DNA of 64,000 nt, from contig NC_133104.1 of NCBI RefSeq assembly GCF_022965805.1, forward strand, positions 26,098,069-26,162,068, read 5' to 3'. Of this stretch, positions 10,907-21,660 are shown in pieces. How positions within the stretch are numbered: the first letter of the stretch is position 1; every line of letters begins with the position of its first letter. The translations under genes were made by a program, and so were the position numbers. Source of the stretch: Primulina eburnea (Eukaryota; Streptophyta; Magnoliopsida; Lamiales; Gesneriaceae). Below the pieces are notes generated by a model. It was not told the DNA's origin. It ran no database searches and saw nothing but the letters and a program-made list of their open reading frames with translations.

Positions 10907-11921
10907 ATCTTCCTCCCTTAATCCACGCTTTCGTTGTGCTACTCTGATAAAATAAGTTTAAGGATTTCCTTACGTCTCCTTGATCCCAATTAAAATTACC
11001 TTCGGAATCATCGTTTGTGAATCGCAACTTAAAACGACCCATGCTGACTTAGTGATATGTTATTATAACCTCGAATTTCAACTTTTGTTACAATTCCCAA
11101 TATAAAAAGATGGATGATCATACTTATCGTATATTACTTTACTTATTTTATACCCAAAATGTTCATGAACCTATGAAATTTCAACAATAAAATCTCAAAC
11201 GTATCCACGAACGCTTAGATTTTAAAGCCTAATATTGTTTCATCCTACAAAACCCTTGATTACCAATCCTTATAACATTATAACCTAGATAGTTTAAGGC
11301 TCTAATTATCCCTGCAGGCTTAAATTATCGCAAATTCCTATCATTTAAACCATTCAATTCTCACTTCTTGCTAAACAGGTCCCAAAATTCCTTAGTAATC
11401 ACAAAATTAATTCCTAATTTCCTCAAAAATTACCCAATTGATCCTTAAGTTCTAAAATTCTACAATTAACCCATACTTTCTTGACATTCTTAATTCCCTT
11501 TCTATGGGTTTCCCATGACATAATTTTCAATAATTTTATGCTTATTAACTCAAAATCAATTCTCATAACCGATAATACATTTCCATCGAAACCTAACATC
11601 CCAAATTATACATTTTCTTACTTCTAATGATTATCGCAGTCTTTGAATCATTAATCTTTACCTGTAATTCTCAAAAATTAATTCAACTAGTAACAATGAA
11701 TCATCAGTATATTCTTAGAAACCTACATGTCCCATAAACCATTCATAATATTCACGATTGACTTATGACCCAAAAGGTAGAACATCAATACTAAAGCCCA
11801 AAAATCAATATAGTCCAATCATTTCAACCTTTCCTAAGGTCCATTAACCGAATTCTTAAACATGTCCAATTCCGCCACAAGGCCAACATACATGGAAATC
11901 ATATAGTTTCTTATTTCATAT
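10907..11921 (-). mobile_element. 3' internal region of element E, with polypurine tract
   Basis: On the minus strand TAAGGGAGGAAGAT immediately precedes the LTR start, a good polypurine tract, so the E LTR is a 3' LTR. The remaining kilobase is AT-rich with no open frame over 60 codons. I see no pol motif in it. It ends where the Tat LTR begins. Confidence 0.6.
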
Positions 11922-12720
11922 CTGATGATACCAACTTCTTCCTGGGTCCGGTCTGGTGAGCTTGAACTTCAGATCAACATTTGGACCGGAGCAGATGGAG
12001 AACCACCGGTTTGGTACAGACTAAGGGGTAGTGGAAAGTGTCGAGAATTTTCCGGACACGACCACTTCGATCTCTTGATCGGATTTAGGAACGGAGAAAA
12101 AAATGAGAAGATTCGATAGGTAATAGTGGATATCTCTCTCACCACCCTGAAACATATGTGGGTATTTATAATGGTTGAGAGGATTTCTTCCCATAGCGTG
12201 TCGAAGTCTGCTTTAGGTAAATTTCCTTATTAAATTCTTCTCCCCTTACTGCCAGTCCTGGCCGGATTCCTCGTCACCTCTAACCATGTGGCGAGATTCT
12301 AGCACATTTAAAGATTATTCACGCAATTCTTCTCCAATCACTGCAAGTCCGGGTCGGACTCCTCGTTACATCTAATCATACGGCGATATTCCAGCCCATT
12401 TAAGGATTATTCACGCAATTCTTCTCCAATCACGGCCAGTCCGGGTCGGACTCCTCGTTACATCTAATCATACGGCGAGATTCTAGCCCATTTAAGGATT
12501 ATTCACGCTTTCGACATGTGACAGTTCTTAGGATAGAAACAAACTCGGGCTTGGGATTCCTGTCACGAGCATCTATGCTTGACATAACCCTACTCCGATC
12601 GCTAATTGGGGTCGAACACATGTGATTCGACTATCCGGACTCAGCCGAGCACCTGGGCTTGGCCACAGGGGCTCGGCCACTAGGGCTCGGCCACTAGTGC
12701 TCGGCCATAAGGGCTTGGCC
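11922..12720 (-). mobile_element. Tat-lineage LTR, inverted and truncated
   Basis: Reverse complement of 16340-17058 at very high identity by eye, including a 64-codon chance ORF found in both arms. On the minus strand a TATA (ATTATAAATACCC) lies near 12158-12172. Three diverged copies of a block ending in ATTCACGCAATTCTTCTCC lie between 12290 and 12500. It is cut at its 5' side within the GGCCGAGCACTAG palindromes and runs straight into plus-strand pol. Confidence 0.8.
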
Positions 12721-12722
12721 GA

Positions 12723-12863
12723 GGAAAATTAGACCCGAAATATGAGGGACCCTACAAAGTTATCGGGAAAGCAGGAATTGCAGCTTACTATTTAGAAGAT
12801 GCTGAGGGAAAGAAAACCAAGCGCTCGTGGAACGTCCAACACTTGAAGAAATATTATGCTTAG
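12723..12863 (+). pseudogene. Integrase C-terminal end, Tat lineage
   Basis: An open 46-codon segment ending in TAG contains GKLDPKYEGPYKVIGKAG, YYLEDAEGKK and RSWNVQHLKKYY. This is the characteristic tail of Tat/Athila (OTA) integrases. All upstream pol is missing because the inverted LTR abuts at about 12720. It fixes the orientation of the Tat element as plus strand. Confidence 0.8.
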
Positions 12864-12990
12864 TCATAAGTCTCGACCCATCATGTTAGTTTTGTCTTTA
12901 TGTTATGAAATTATGTCTTTATTTTCGAAAACATGAATAAGACTGGACGTTGATATATCATCTTTCTTAAATCGAAATAAACATATAAAA

Positions 12991-13303
12991 GTCCGACCTC
13001 GCGCTCGGCAATAAAAAGAACGTCCGACCTCGCGTTCGGCACGATTAAAAAAGTCCGACCTCGCGCTCGGCAATAGAAAGAACGTCCGACCTCGCGTTCT
13101 GCACGATTATAAAAGTCCGACCTCGCGCTCGGCAATAAAAAGAACGTCCGACCTCGCTCTCGGCACGATTAAAAAAGTCCGACCTCGCGCTCGGCAAGAA
13201 ATAGAACGTCCGACCTCGCGTTCGGCACGATTAAAAAAAAAAAAGTCCGACCTCGCGTTCGGCACGATAAAAGTCCGACCTAGCATTCGGTACGGTTCAA
13301 AGC
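12991..13303 (+). repeat. Tandem array, 31-bp unit, 10 copies
   Basis: GTCCGACCTCG starts at 12991, 13022, 13053, 13084, 13115, 13146, 13177, 13208, 13245 and 13273, an exact 31-bp period for the first eight. Two alternating unit types give a 62-bp higher-order repeat: one with GCTCGGCAATAAAAAGAAC, one with GTTCGGCACGATTAAAAAA. It lies between the pol stop and the 3' LTR, a place where plant Tat elements are known to carry variable tandem repeats. Minus-strand ORFs here are repeat translations. Confidence 0.95.
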
Positions 13304-13523
13304 TCGGTTCCGGGCTCGAAAACAAGAGAAAAATTCGATACCGCATTCAACGACGAGATACAATGGAAAGCGAAACACTTAATCCCTTAAAATTAAGACA
13401 TAGTTTCAAACATGGGGAAGTTTGACGGAAAAGACATAGAACAAGAATAATACAAATATATTGCGCAAGTAGAACTTGAAAGGTTCGGCGAGCCCCCTCA
13501 CTTCCTCCCGGATGTCTAAGTCT

Positions 13524-15316
13524 TCATTCTCTGTTGCCCATTCCTTCCTCCTCGGGCAGGTCTTCCAAGGCCTTAAACACATCAAGGAAGGAAAAAGGGT
13601 GTTCGGCTTCGGAATACCCGTTGGCCCGAATTTGAGCAATGCCTCCATTAAACCCATGCTCGAAGTAAGAAGTAGCTTTGTCCGAACACAACGACTCAAA
13701 TTCCGAAGAGTGGATGAACTCTTCCTTCTTCTGAAGCCACATCGCCTCGGCGTCATGGTTTTTCTTTCGCAGTTGCTCCTCGAAATGAAGTGCCTTTTGC
13801 TCAGCCCAAGCGGCTAGGAAAGCCACCTTCTCTGCCTCACTTTTCGTATGGAGATCTTCCATCCGCCTCATAAGTTCCTCATGTCGACTGAGGACGTCAT
13901 TCATTGATTTTTGGGAAGAGCTAGCCCTCTCCATAGCTCCACATATCCGACCAGTGACTTCGCCTCCCCAAACCAGAGCCTGCATAGCGAAGACGTATGT
14001 TCAAAAAAAAAAAAAACTAGTGATGCAAAAGAAACAAAACTAATTAATTACCTGCATAAAGTTAAGGGACATAGCCTCTATGGCTTGAAGGTCAATGGCA
14101 GCCTTCAAGATGGTAAGATCTTCAGAAGACACCAAGTGTCGAACAAAATTTAAGGCTTCCGGTCCGGAGGGATGGGCTACGAAGGAAGTCCCATGGTCGA
14201 GGGGTGCCTCCAGCTCAACCTCTTCGGAATCATGGTGCTCATGAAGGGGGGAAGGAGTATGTATCCTCTTTCCGGAGCTTTTGGGGGTCGGGAACGGAGC
14301 GGTGGTCTTGAGAGTCTTCTTCATTGGCTGCACATCAGTCTCCATGGGCACTTTCTTTTGTTTTCCTTTGGCCTCGGCGGTGGAAGATTTGGAAGAAGCT
14401 CCTATCTCAGCTTTCCTCCTCTTCATGTTCTGGAGCATTGCTGACTTCATGATCCTTTCGTCTGTAAAAAAAAAAAAGAAGAGAAGGGAGAACGAGAAAA
14501 TGAAGATGTTGGGGAAAAGGAGACATAAAAAGCAAAATAAACATGGAGTCAACATAATATCGGTTTTCAATGGGAAAATGGAAAGGCTGAGGAAAATATA
14601 CCTATGTCCCCCTCCACTTCGACTCCTTTTTTGCAGAACCTAAACTCACAGAGAAGATCATCCTGGACCAAGATCTTGATGTCAAAACACTTTTCCGAGA
14701 TACTAGCGAGGAACCGGGTCAGGTTGATGGTGCGCTTAGGCGTGGGAGGATCTCTCAGGGTTAACTGCTCGGCCCAAGCCATATCGCAGTACCAAGTAAA
14801 AGGCTCAGACTCTACGTAAAAGTATCTGTTCATCCAACCCTCTTGAGATGAAGGGTTCCCGCCCAAAAATTCACACCCGGGCTGGGGTGATAGGTAAAAT
14901 CGACCAATTTCTTTTCTTTTGATTTTCACAAAGCGATGTAAGAGGGCTACAGAGAGGGTTAGGTTGGAATACCTAAGCAATATTCCTAAAGCCAGAAGCG
15001 TGCTAAAGGAATTGGGAGCTAATTGACTAGGGCATATCAGGTAGTGATCACATAGGCACTGGACTATCCTAGGGATAGGAAACCGAAGACCCATCTCCAG
15101 TTGGTCCAAGTAAAATGTGCAGTATCCGTCGGGGGGGAGATGAGCTCTATCTGTAATCTCGGGGATCTGAATATCAATATCCGAAGATAGTCCCGACAAC
15201 TCTCTAATCCTAGGGACATCATCATATCCTAGGACCGAAGCCTTAATTTCGTACCAGGGAAGTTCTACCGAAGTCTTCGAAGGGGAGGGGGAGGGAGTGC
15301 CCATAGATTCATCCAT
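13524..15316 (-). CDS. Antisense extra gene of the Tat element, three exons, 526 aa
   Basis: Three minus-strand exons join without a stop: 15316-14602, 14461-14052 and 13979-13524 (715+410+456 nt = 527 codons with stop). Both introns are GT-AG: donors G|GTATATTT and CAG|GTAATTAA, acceptors TTTTACAG|A and TATGCAG|G, the first after a T run. Residues 1-238 resemble the plant family annotated as 'putative gypsy type transposon' (Transposase_28), with YCTFYLDQLEMGLRFPIPR, an FSTLLALGILLRY segment and EGWMNRYFYVE. Exon 2 is basic (MKRRKAE, KGKQKKV), then acidic. Exon 3 looks like a coiled coil (HEELMRRMEDLHTKSEAEKV) with an acidic end. A TATA box lies about 196 bp upstream. Tat elements are known to carry extra ORFs between pol and the 3' LTR, some antisense. 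Its function is unknown. Confidence 0.75.
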
Positions 15317-15511
15317 GCCTTAACCAAAGTATTGCAATTAACACAGGAAGAATAACTAACCAAAGTGATGAAGAAGAATAGGGTTGGGAGCGAGAGGTTA
15401 CCGAACTCAAGACAGTCGGCCGAACTGAGAACGTCGAAAGTGCGGGAGACGCTTCGTAATTGGGGAGAGAAATTGAGAGAATTGTGAGAGTTTGGAATGA
15501 AGGGATGGCCA

Positions 15512-15519
15512 TATTTATA
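15512..15519 (-). promoter_or_regulatory. TATA box for the antisense gene
   Basis: Minus-strand TTCTTATAAATATGG, a canonical TATA, about 196 nt before the ATG at 15316. Transcription would then start near 15480, so the 67-codon ORF with ATG at 15512 would not be in the transcript. Confidence 0.55.
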
Positions 15520-15762
15520 AGAAGGTCAGACGAATGAGAGCCGTCTGATTAAATCAAGAATAGATGGCTAGGATCGTGCCTGTTCAAAGGCCTTGGGATC
15601 CGCACCACCGTCTGATCCTAGCCCACCAAAATATTGCAAGTGACTTGAACGGTTTAGATTTTCTCGCAACCAATGTTGAACTCAAGGGCTTCAAAATCCA
15701 TCATAGCAATTCACTGGTCTAAAATTCAATACTTCTTTTAGACCACAAGGTAGGGTTAATAC

Positions 15763-16178
15763 TGATGCCCCCAAAATATTCCACCGTGCATGAGTTTCCT
15801 TCCCGAGGACCTTAAATGTAACCCATCGGGCATGACTCGTCCAAATTCGATACCATCTATAAACGACAGTCGAACACCAAGCCCAGCCGCACCCCTGATG
15901 ACCGAGCCCTGGTGCCCGGTCGAGCTCTGTCACCAGGGTAGCGATCGGCCGAGCACGAGTGCTCGGCCACTGATGCCCCCAAAATATTCCACCGCGCATG
16001 AGTTTCCTTCCCGAGGACCTTAAACTTAACCCATCGGGCATGACTCGTCCAAATTCGATACCATCTATAAACGACGGTCGAACACCAAGCCCAGCCGCAC
16101 CCCTGATGACCGAGCCCTGGTGCCCGGTCGAGCTCTGTCACCAGGGCAGCGATCGGCCGTTCGGCCGAGCACCTGTGG
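15763..16178 (+). repeat. 208-bp tandem duplication in the Tat LTR
   Basis: TGATGCCCCCAAAATATTCC begins at both 15763 and 15971. The two 208-bp units differ at only a few positions (for example CCACCGTGCAT against CCACCGCGCAT). Each unit ends in the GATCGGCCG palindrome zone. Confidence 0.9.
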
Positions 16179-16340
16179 CCGAGCACTAGTGCTTGGCCAA
16201 GCTCTTATGGCCGAGCACTAGTGGCCGAGCCCTAGTGCTCGGCCGAGCACCTTTGACCGAGCACTAGTGCTCGGCCAAGCCCTTATGGCCGAGCACTAGT
16301 GGCCGAGCCCTAGTGCTCGGCCGAGCCCCTGTGGCCGAGC
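16163..16340. repeat. Palindrome array centred on ACTAGT, arms GGCCGAGC
   Basis: Several copies of a palindrome up to 22 bp long (arms GGCCGAGC, centre ACTAGT), alternating with GGCCAAGC(T/C)CTTATGGCC. A shorter version is in the inverted arm at 12645-12720, exactly where that arm breaks off. Confidence 0.9.
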
Positions 16341-17058
16341 CTGTCCGGATAGTCGAATCACATGTGTTCGACTCCAATCAGCGATCGGAGTAGGGTTATG
16401 TCAAGCACAGATGCTCTTGACAGGAATCCCAATCCCGAGTTTGTTTCTATCCTAAGAACTGTCACATGTCAAAAGCGTGAATAATCCTTAAATGGGCTAG
16501 AATCTCGCCGTATGATTAGATGTAACGAGGAGTCCGACCCGGAATGGCCATGATTGGAGAAGAATTGCGTGAATAATCCTTAAATGGGCTGGAATATTGC
16601 CGTATGATTAGATGTAACGAGGAGTCCGACCCGGACTGGCAGTGATTGGAGAAGAATTGCGTGAATAATCTTTAAATGTGCTAGAATCTCGCCACATGGT
16701 TAGAGGTGACGAGGAATCCGGCCCGGACTGGCAGTAAGGGGAGAAGAATTTAATAAGGAAATTTACCTAAAGTAGACATCGACACGCTATGGGAAGAAAT
16801 CCTCTCAACCATTATAAATACCCACATATGTTTCAGGGTGGGGAGAGAGATATCCACTATTACCTATCGAATCTTCTCATTTTTTTCTCCGTTCCTAAAT
16901 CCGATCAAGAGATCGAAGTGATCGTGTCCGGAAAATTCTCGACACTTTCCACTACCCCTTAGTCTGTACCAAACCGGTGGTTCTCCATCCGCTCCGGTCC
17001 AAATGTTGATCTGAAGTTCAAGCTCACCAGACCGGACCCAGGAAGAAGTTGGTATCAT

Positions 17059-17297
17059 CAATTACCTTGCACCACAAATAAACCATGAACTAACATTTAA
17101 AAATCCAAAGGAAAATAGTTTAAATCATAAAATCGTCAATCATATGCATATCCTCACTTAATATCATAAATCATAAACTAGTGCGGAAAACTAGCGCTTG
17201 TCCTTGGGTCATGTGCACCTTCAGTCCAGTCAGGTCAACAATCAAGACCTCCATTATCATTATTTTCATAATCACATTGCATCAATCACACCTAACA
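17059..17297. other. Unassigned spacer
   Basis: AT-rich non-coding sequence with a phrase near 17190-17240 (CTTGTCCTTGGGTCATGTGC) that looks like plant LTR sequence. It joins the Tat LTR to the broken Athila RT. I cannot assign it. Confidence 0.3.
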
Positions 17298-18485
17298 GTT
17301 AGGGTAGGAATTAGTTCATTGTTATCATTCTTTACGACAGTGATCCCACCTTTTTTCGGAACAACTTGCACATGACTTACCCACCTACTATCAGAAATTG
17401 GGTATATAATACCTGCATCCAGTAGCATTATCACATCTTTCTTGACCACCTCTTGCATAGCTGGGTTTAGACGCCTTTGAAGTTGGGTAGATGTCTTGTG
17501 GTCGACCTCCATCAGAATTTTGTGCATGCACATGGAGGAACTGATCCCCTTGGTATCTGCAATACTCCACCCTATGGCTTTGATATTTTTCCTAAGAACT
17601 CGCAACAGCTTTTCTTCTTCCGTCACTGTCAAAGTAGAGGAAACTATCACTGGCAATATATCGTTATCAAGTAAAAATAGATATTTCAAGTGAGAAGGAA
17701 GAGGTTTCATCTCTAGGATTTGGGCTTCTTCAATGGATGACTTTAAAGGTCTTGGGACATGCCCAAGCTCCCCAATCCTAGAGTTTTCCTTTTTTGAAAT
17801 CGGTCTGCCTGCTTCCAAATAGTGTACGTACTCCTCGATCTCTTTATTTTCCAAATCTCCTGGACATGTATGGGTCAAACAAACTTTCAAATAATCTTCA
17901 CATATCAATTCCTGCAAACCACACTCAATGAACTCGTCAGTAGCATCAATTCTAAAACAATCAGATGTATCATTGGGGTATTTGATGGACTGAAAAACAT
18001 TAAACACCACACTCTCATCATTCAATCTCAACACCAACTCACCCTTGTGTACATCTATACGCGCTTTTCCAGTTGCTAAAAATGGTCTACCTAAAATAAG
18101 AGGGGTCTCACGATCCTCTTCCATATCTAACACAACAAAATCAACCGGAAAAATAAACTTTTCAACTTTTAGCAACACATCCTCTACAACTCCCCTGGGA
18201 TATTTAATTGATCTATCAGCCAATTGTAGAGAAATTGTAGTTTGCTTCACTTCACCTATTTTCAGCTTCTCAAAGCATGAGTACGACATCAAGTTAATGC
18301 TTTCACCTAGGTCACACAAAGATTTACTAAAATTTGAAGTTCCTATTGTACAAGGAATAGAGAAGCTACCTGGGTCCTTAAGCTTCGGTTGTAATTTATT
18401 TTGTAAAATTGTAGAACATTCCTCCGAAAGCTTAACCGTCTCAAAGTCCACTAATTTCCTCTTGTTCGATAAAATATCTTTGTTA
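17298..18485 (-). pseudogene. Athila-lineage protease and start of reverse transcriptase
   Basis: The open frame (about 395 codons within this span) reads LSNKRKL, LKDPGSFSIPCTIG, then the protease core DLGESINLM, followed by LQLADRSIKYPRGVVEDVL, a VDFVVLDMEEDRETPLILGRPFLAT segment and the RT approach (VDHKTSTQLQRRLNPAMQEVV, VHVQVVPKKGG). Family members usually have DLGASI in the protease, so A to E is a change next to the active-site aspartate. RT is cut just after NNELIPT at about 17298, where IDYRKLN should follow. Upstream it is cut at about 18485 by the family B LTR. The matching gag lies beyond that LTR, so one Athila element was split. Confidence 0.9.
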
Positions 18486-18492
18486 AAATCAT

Positions 18493-19978
18493 TGTGGAAG
18501 GTAAGCCAAAAGAGCCCCGAAGTGTGTCGTGCGTTTCGTCGTTCCTCCAGTGACACATGTTGGGAGATTTAGCAAAACTTTTTTCTCAGACCTCCAAATG
18601 ATCTAAAATTTGGAGCGATTCAAGGAAAGACATAGGGCTACAACTTTGTAGTTTACAACCTTTTCTAATTCGGAAGGGAAGAGGCGTTTTTGAAGCGATC
18701 TTTAACGTGGCAGTGCGCAGAGTGGCGCCCGAGCGGTAATTTATGGCCGCCCACGCGCCACTACTTCTGGAATTTTGGGTTTCGGGCAGAATCATTGGTG
18801 CCCGAGCTGTAATTTTCGACCGCCCGAGCGCCGAGCACAGTACCAAAAGCGTGTTTTCGAGATTTTAATGATATAAGGCATAGATTTGTTCACTTTTCCT
18901 CATTCTTTTCTCCCCTATTCTCGATTTCTTCAGCAAAGGGAGAGCTAGGGTTCCATTCTTCTCATTTCCTATCTTTGATTCAAGCTCCTAGTTGGTTTAT
19001 TGTTGTTAGAGCAAGGTTTTCTTGGATTCAAGGAAGCTAAGGAAAGTTTTTGGGTTAGTTTATTCTTGGTTTTGGCATGAGAGATGATATTGGGTTTGAT
19101 GTGGTGTTGTTTTTATGGATTAATTGATATGGGTTATTGATTATTGAGAGGTTGATGGTGCAATACATGGTTTATTGTTGTAGGATTGCTATCAAGAGAT
19201 TAGATACAAGGTTCCAAGTGGTTGTAGGTGGAATCTCATTCTTGTGCTCACATGATAGTATATGTATTGTGTTTCAATGGTTTTAACATGTTATTCCCTT
19301 CCATTTGATCCATATTATGTATTGAATTACTTGATTGTATATTTGAGATAATTGAATGTCTCAATTGTGAAAAAGGGAATACAAGAGAAAAGAGTTTACA
19401 AAGTGTTTAATTAAATGCCCCAAAGAGAGTTTAAAATGATTTATGGATTGATAGATACATAGTCATAGATTGCATGCAATTAGTTGATCAACGACCATAG
19501 GCTTATATCCATCAGAGTTATCGATTAACATCGATGGGATATAGGTACAGAGACAGAGATACTATATAGATATCAATCCAACAGAGAAAAGAGAAATACC
19601 ATCTTATTGTTATATTATTGCTATGTTATTCATGATTCAGAGTTGATGGTATTTAATGTTTTTAAAGCCATGTTTTACAGAGTATGATATTTACATTGCT
19701 ATGTAAGAGTTCCACTTTTTATACTCATTTCAGTTATTCATGTGATGCAGATAAGAGCGACGAACTAGGACGTTGATTGAAGCCGGGGTCATATGCATAT
19801 AGAGATGGAAGGAAGTTGAAGATTATTTTGTTATACATGATCAAAATGATATTTTGTATTTTGACGCAACACTTTTTGGATCATGTATATTCTTTTGATG
19901 GTATATATATCCTTCCTCCCTTTAAAGAAAAATTTTAAATTCCGCTGTTATTTTATAAAATGGGTCAGAGGTGTCACA
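18493..19978 (+). mobile_element. LTR family B (about 1.5 kb) inside Athila
   Basis: The end, GGTCAGAGGTGTCACA at 19978, and most of 18860-19978 match the reverse complement of the complete B LTR at 44436-45966. The 5' end is approximate (TG at 18493 is my best guess). No internal sequence follows; Athila gag begins on the right. I could not find a target duplication matching TAGAC at 19979-19983. Confidence 0.7.
18717..18841. repeat. Inverted-repeat array, motif GCGCCCGAGCGGT, in LTR B
   Basis: Two arm pairs (GGCGCCCGAGCGGT with CCGCCCACGCGCC; GGTGCCCGAGCTGT with CCGCCCGAGCGCC). This is the motif of two family A LTRs (994-1205, 59625-59803), while the other B LTR carries an unrelated motif in the same place. 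Confidence 0.85.
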
Positions 19979-19983
19979 TAGAC

Positions 19984-21467
19984 ATTTGTGTCGCTAATTG
20001 CCCTTGTTGAGTCTCTACGCTTCGCATCATGCATCATGATTTTGGCATCTCATCTCATTCCCGGCTATGTACTTGGCTAGCATGTCCTCAAGATTCGGCT
20101 TTCTATCTTGTGGGTTGAAACCGGGTGGCATAGAAGGTCCAGTACCTTGCGGAGGTTTAGGTGGTTGCTGAGAAGGCTTTTGTTGTGTAGGATGTTGTGG
20201 AGGATTGAATATGGTTTCTCAACAGTATTTTCTGACTGCCTCCACCCAAAATTCGGATGATTCCTCCAGCCCGGATATATGAGAAACTGTATGGATTATA
20301 TTGTTACCAACCTTGGTTTTCCACATAATTCATTGATGGATTATATTGTCGCTGACCCTGGTTTTCCACATAATTCATTGATGGATTATATTGTCGCTGA
20401 CCCTGGTTTTCCACATAATTCATTGAGTCCCCTCCAAAATATTGTATTCCCTCACAAGACATATCTTGCATGAATTGCATATCGCTAGATGATCCACCAA
20501 CTATCTCATAATTTCCTGAATTTTATTTACTGACTTGACTGGTACTTATTTATGTGCTTGTAACTGTGTCATCTGATGTGTCAATCCATCAAGATTTTCT
20601 GTGATTGCTGTCAAAGCATCCATCTCAAAGAATTCGACTTTCTTTTCCCTTTTGTTGTCTTGCCAGCCTACATTGCTCTCTGCCATATTGGTTATGATTT
20701 CAAGCGCTACGGTTGGCGTTTTCCTATATAAGATACTATTTGCTGCTGCATCAAGCATAGATCTCACAGATGGATCCACCCCATAGTAGAACTTCTCGAC
20801 ATGCTGGCCTATCGAAAGACCATGTATCGGGCACATTCTCAACATCTTCTTAAACCTTGCCCATGCTGAATTAAATGATTCCCCATCTCTCTATCTAAAT
20901 GATGTGATTATATTTCGCAATTGTGTAATCTTAGTTGGGGGAAAATACCAGTGCATGAAGACCTCGACTAATCCATCCCATGTAGTAATAGAACCAGCCG
21001 GAGGTCTCGAAGCCACTCCATAGCTTCTCCTTGCAAGGAGAATGGAAATAGTCTGAGTCAAATGACATCAGTACTCACCGCATTGCACTTGATTGTATCG
21101 CAGATCGACAGAAAGTTCTCCAGATGTGCATTGGATCTTCAGATGGTGATCCTCCGAATTTTACTTGGAGTTGAATCATCTGGATGATGGCGGGCTAAAG
21201 TTCGAATGTACTCGCTTGAATTGTAGGGCGGACAATACTAGAACCATAACCTCCAAATGCTGGTCGATGAAGCTCCATTAAATTACGATCATCCTCTTCT
21301 CCAGCCATGTCTTCAGATTCTTGTTTAAGGTATATTTCAGATTCTTCTTCAGATTGGAATTCAAGAGCCAAGTTGTTGTTCCTTCGAGCTCTACGGATGC
21401 GGTGGAGAGTGATTTCAATCTCTAGATCAGGTGGCACTAGGTTTTCGAAGCCTTGATCACGGCTCAT
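19984..21467 (-). pseudogene. Athila-lineage gag, broken by frameshifts
   Basis: The minus strand from 21467 reads an N-terminal segment ending in SSIVRPTIQASTFEL, the usual lead-in to the Athila capsid. After frame changes at 20850-21190 a segment follows with RMCPIHGLSIGQHVEKFYYG, AANSILYRKTP and ITNMAESNVGWQ. The C-terminal part has GWRNHPNFGW and a Gln-rich tail with a 15-residue tandem repeat. Stops and shifts make it non-functional. It runs from about 170 bp after the PBS toward the protease at 18485, with LTR B between. Confidence 0.75.
20292..20426 (-). repeat. 45-bp coding tandem repeat, 3 copies, in gag
   Basis: Units start at 20292, 20337 and 20382, exactly 45 bp apart. On the minus strand each encodes 15 residues close to SMNYVENQGQRQYNP. 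The first-listed unit has diverged; the other two are identical. Confidence 0.95.
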
Positions 21468-21640
21468 ATAACACGATCTAGACTCCTGAAATCAAAATTC
21501 AAGTGCACAATTCCAGCTCCAAAAGAATGTAAAAATCTGAAACAAAATTAATTAAAATGCTAAAAATTTAAAAATAAAAATAAGAACTAAGAATAAATGC
21601 CTAGTCCCAAACAAATAATTTATCCTAATATTAAACAGAT

Positions 21641-21660
21641 TGTCCCCGGCAACGGCGCCA
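21641..21660 (-). other. Primer-binding site of the Athila element (tRNA-Asp type)
   Basis: Minus-strand TGGCGCCGTTGCCGGGGACA, the conserved Athila-type primer site complementary to a tRNA-Asp 3' end. Confidence 0.85.

Larger units (their letters stand above)
15763..17058 (+). mobile_element. 3' LTR, Tat lineage (about 1.3 kb)
   Basis: Starts TGATGCCCCCAAAATATTCC at 15763 (or at the second copy, 15971) and ends AGTTGGTATCA near 17058. It has palindromes at 16163-16340, TATA-like ATTATAAATACCC near 16810 and the same 3' part as the inverted arm 11922-12720. No 5-bp duplication is evident between the left flank at 11921 and the right flank at 17059. Confidence 0.8.

Noticed and set aside
11925..12119. 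ORF starting MIPTSSWVRSGELELQ, identical in two places
   Set aside because: Its duplication (again at 17061-16864) is due to the inverted Tat LTRs. It lies in the LTR 3' part and matches no family I know.
12911..13346. Minus-strand ORFs with repeated ARSD/REVGRS segments
   Set aside because: Translations of the 31-bp tandem array, with no start context or domain.
13476..13817. Plus-strand ORF of 113 codons, and similar ones at 13911-14643
   Set aside because: They are shadows on the strand opposite the three-exon antisense gene, whose joined frame and splice sites are much better supported.
15309..15512. 67-codon ORF upstream of the antisense gene as an extra exon
   Set aside because: Its ATG overlaps the TATA box, so it would lie upstream of the transcript start, and it has no splice link to the main frame.
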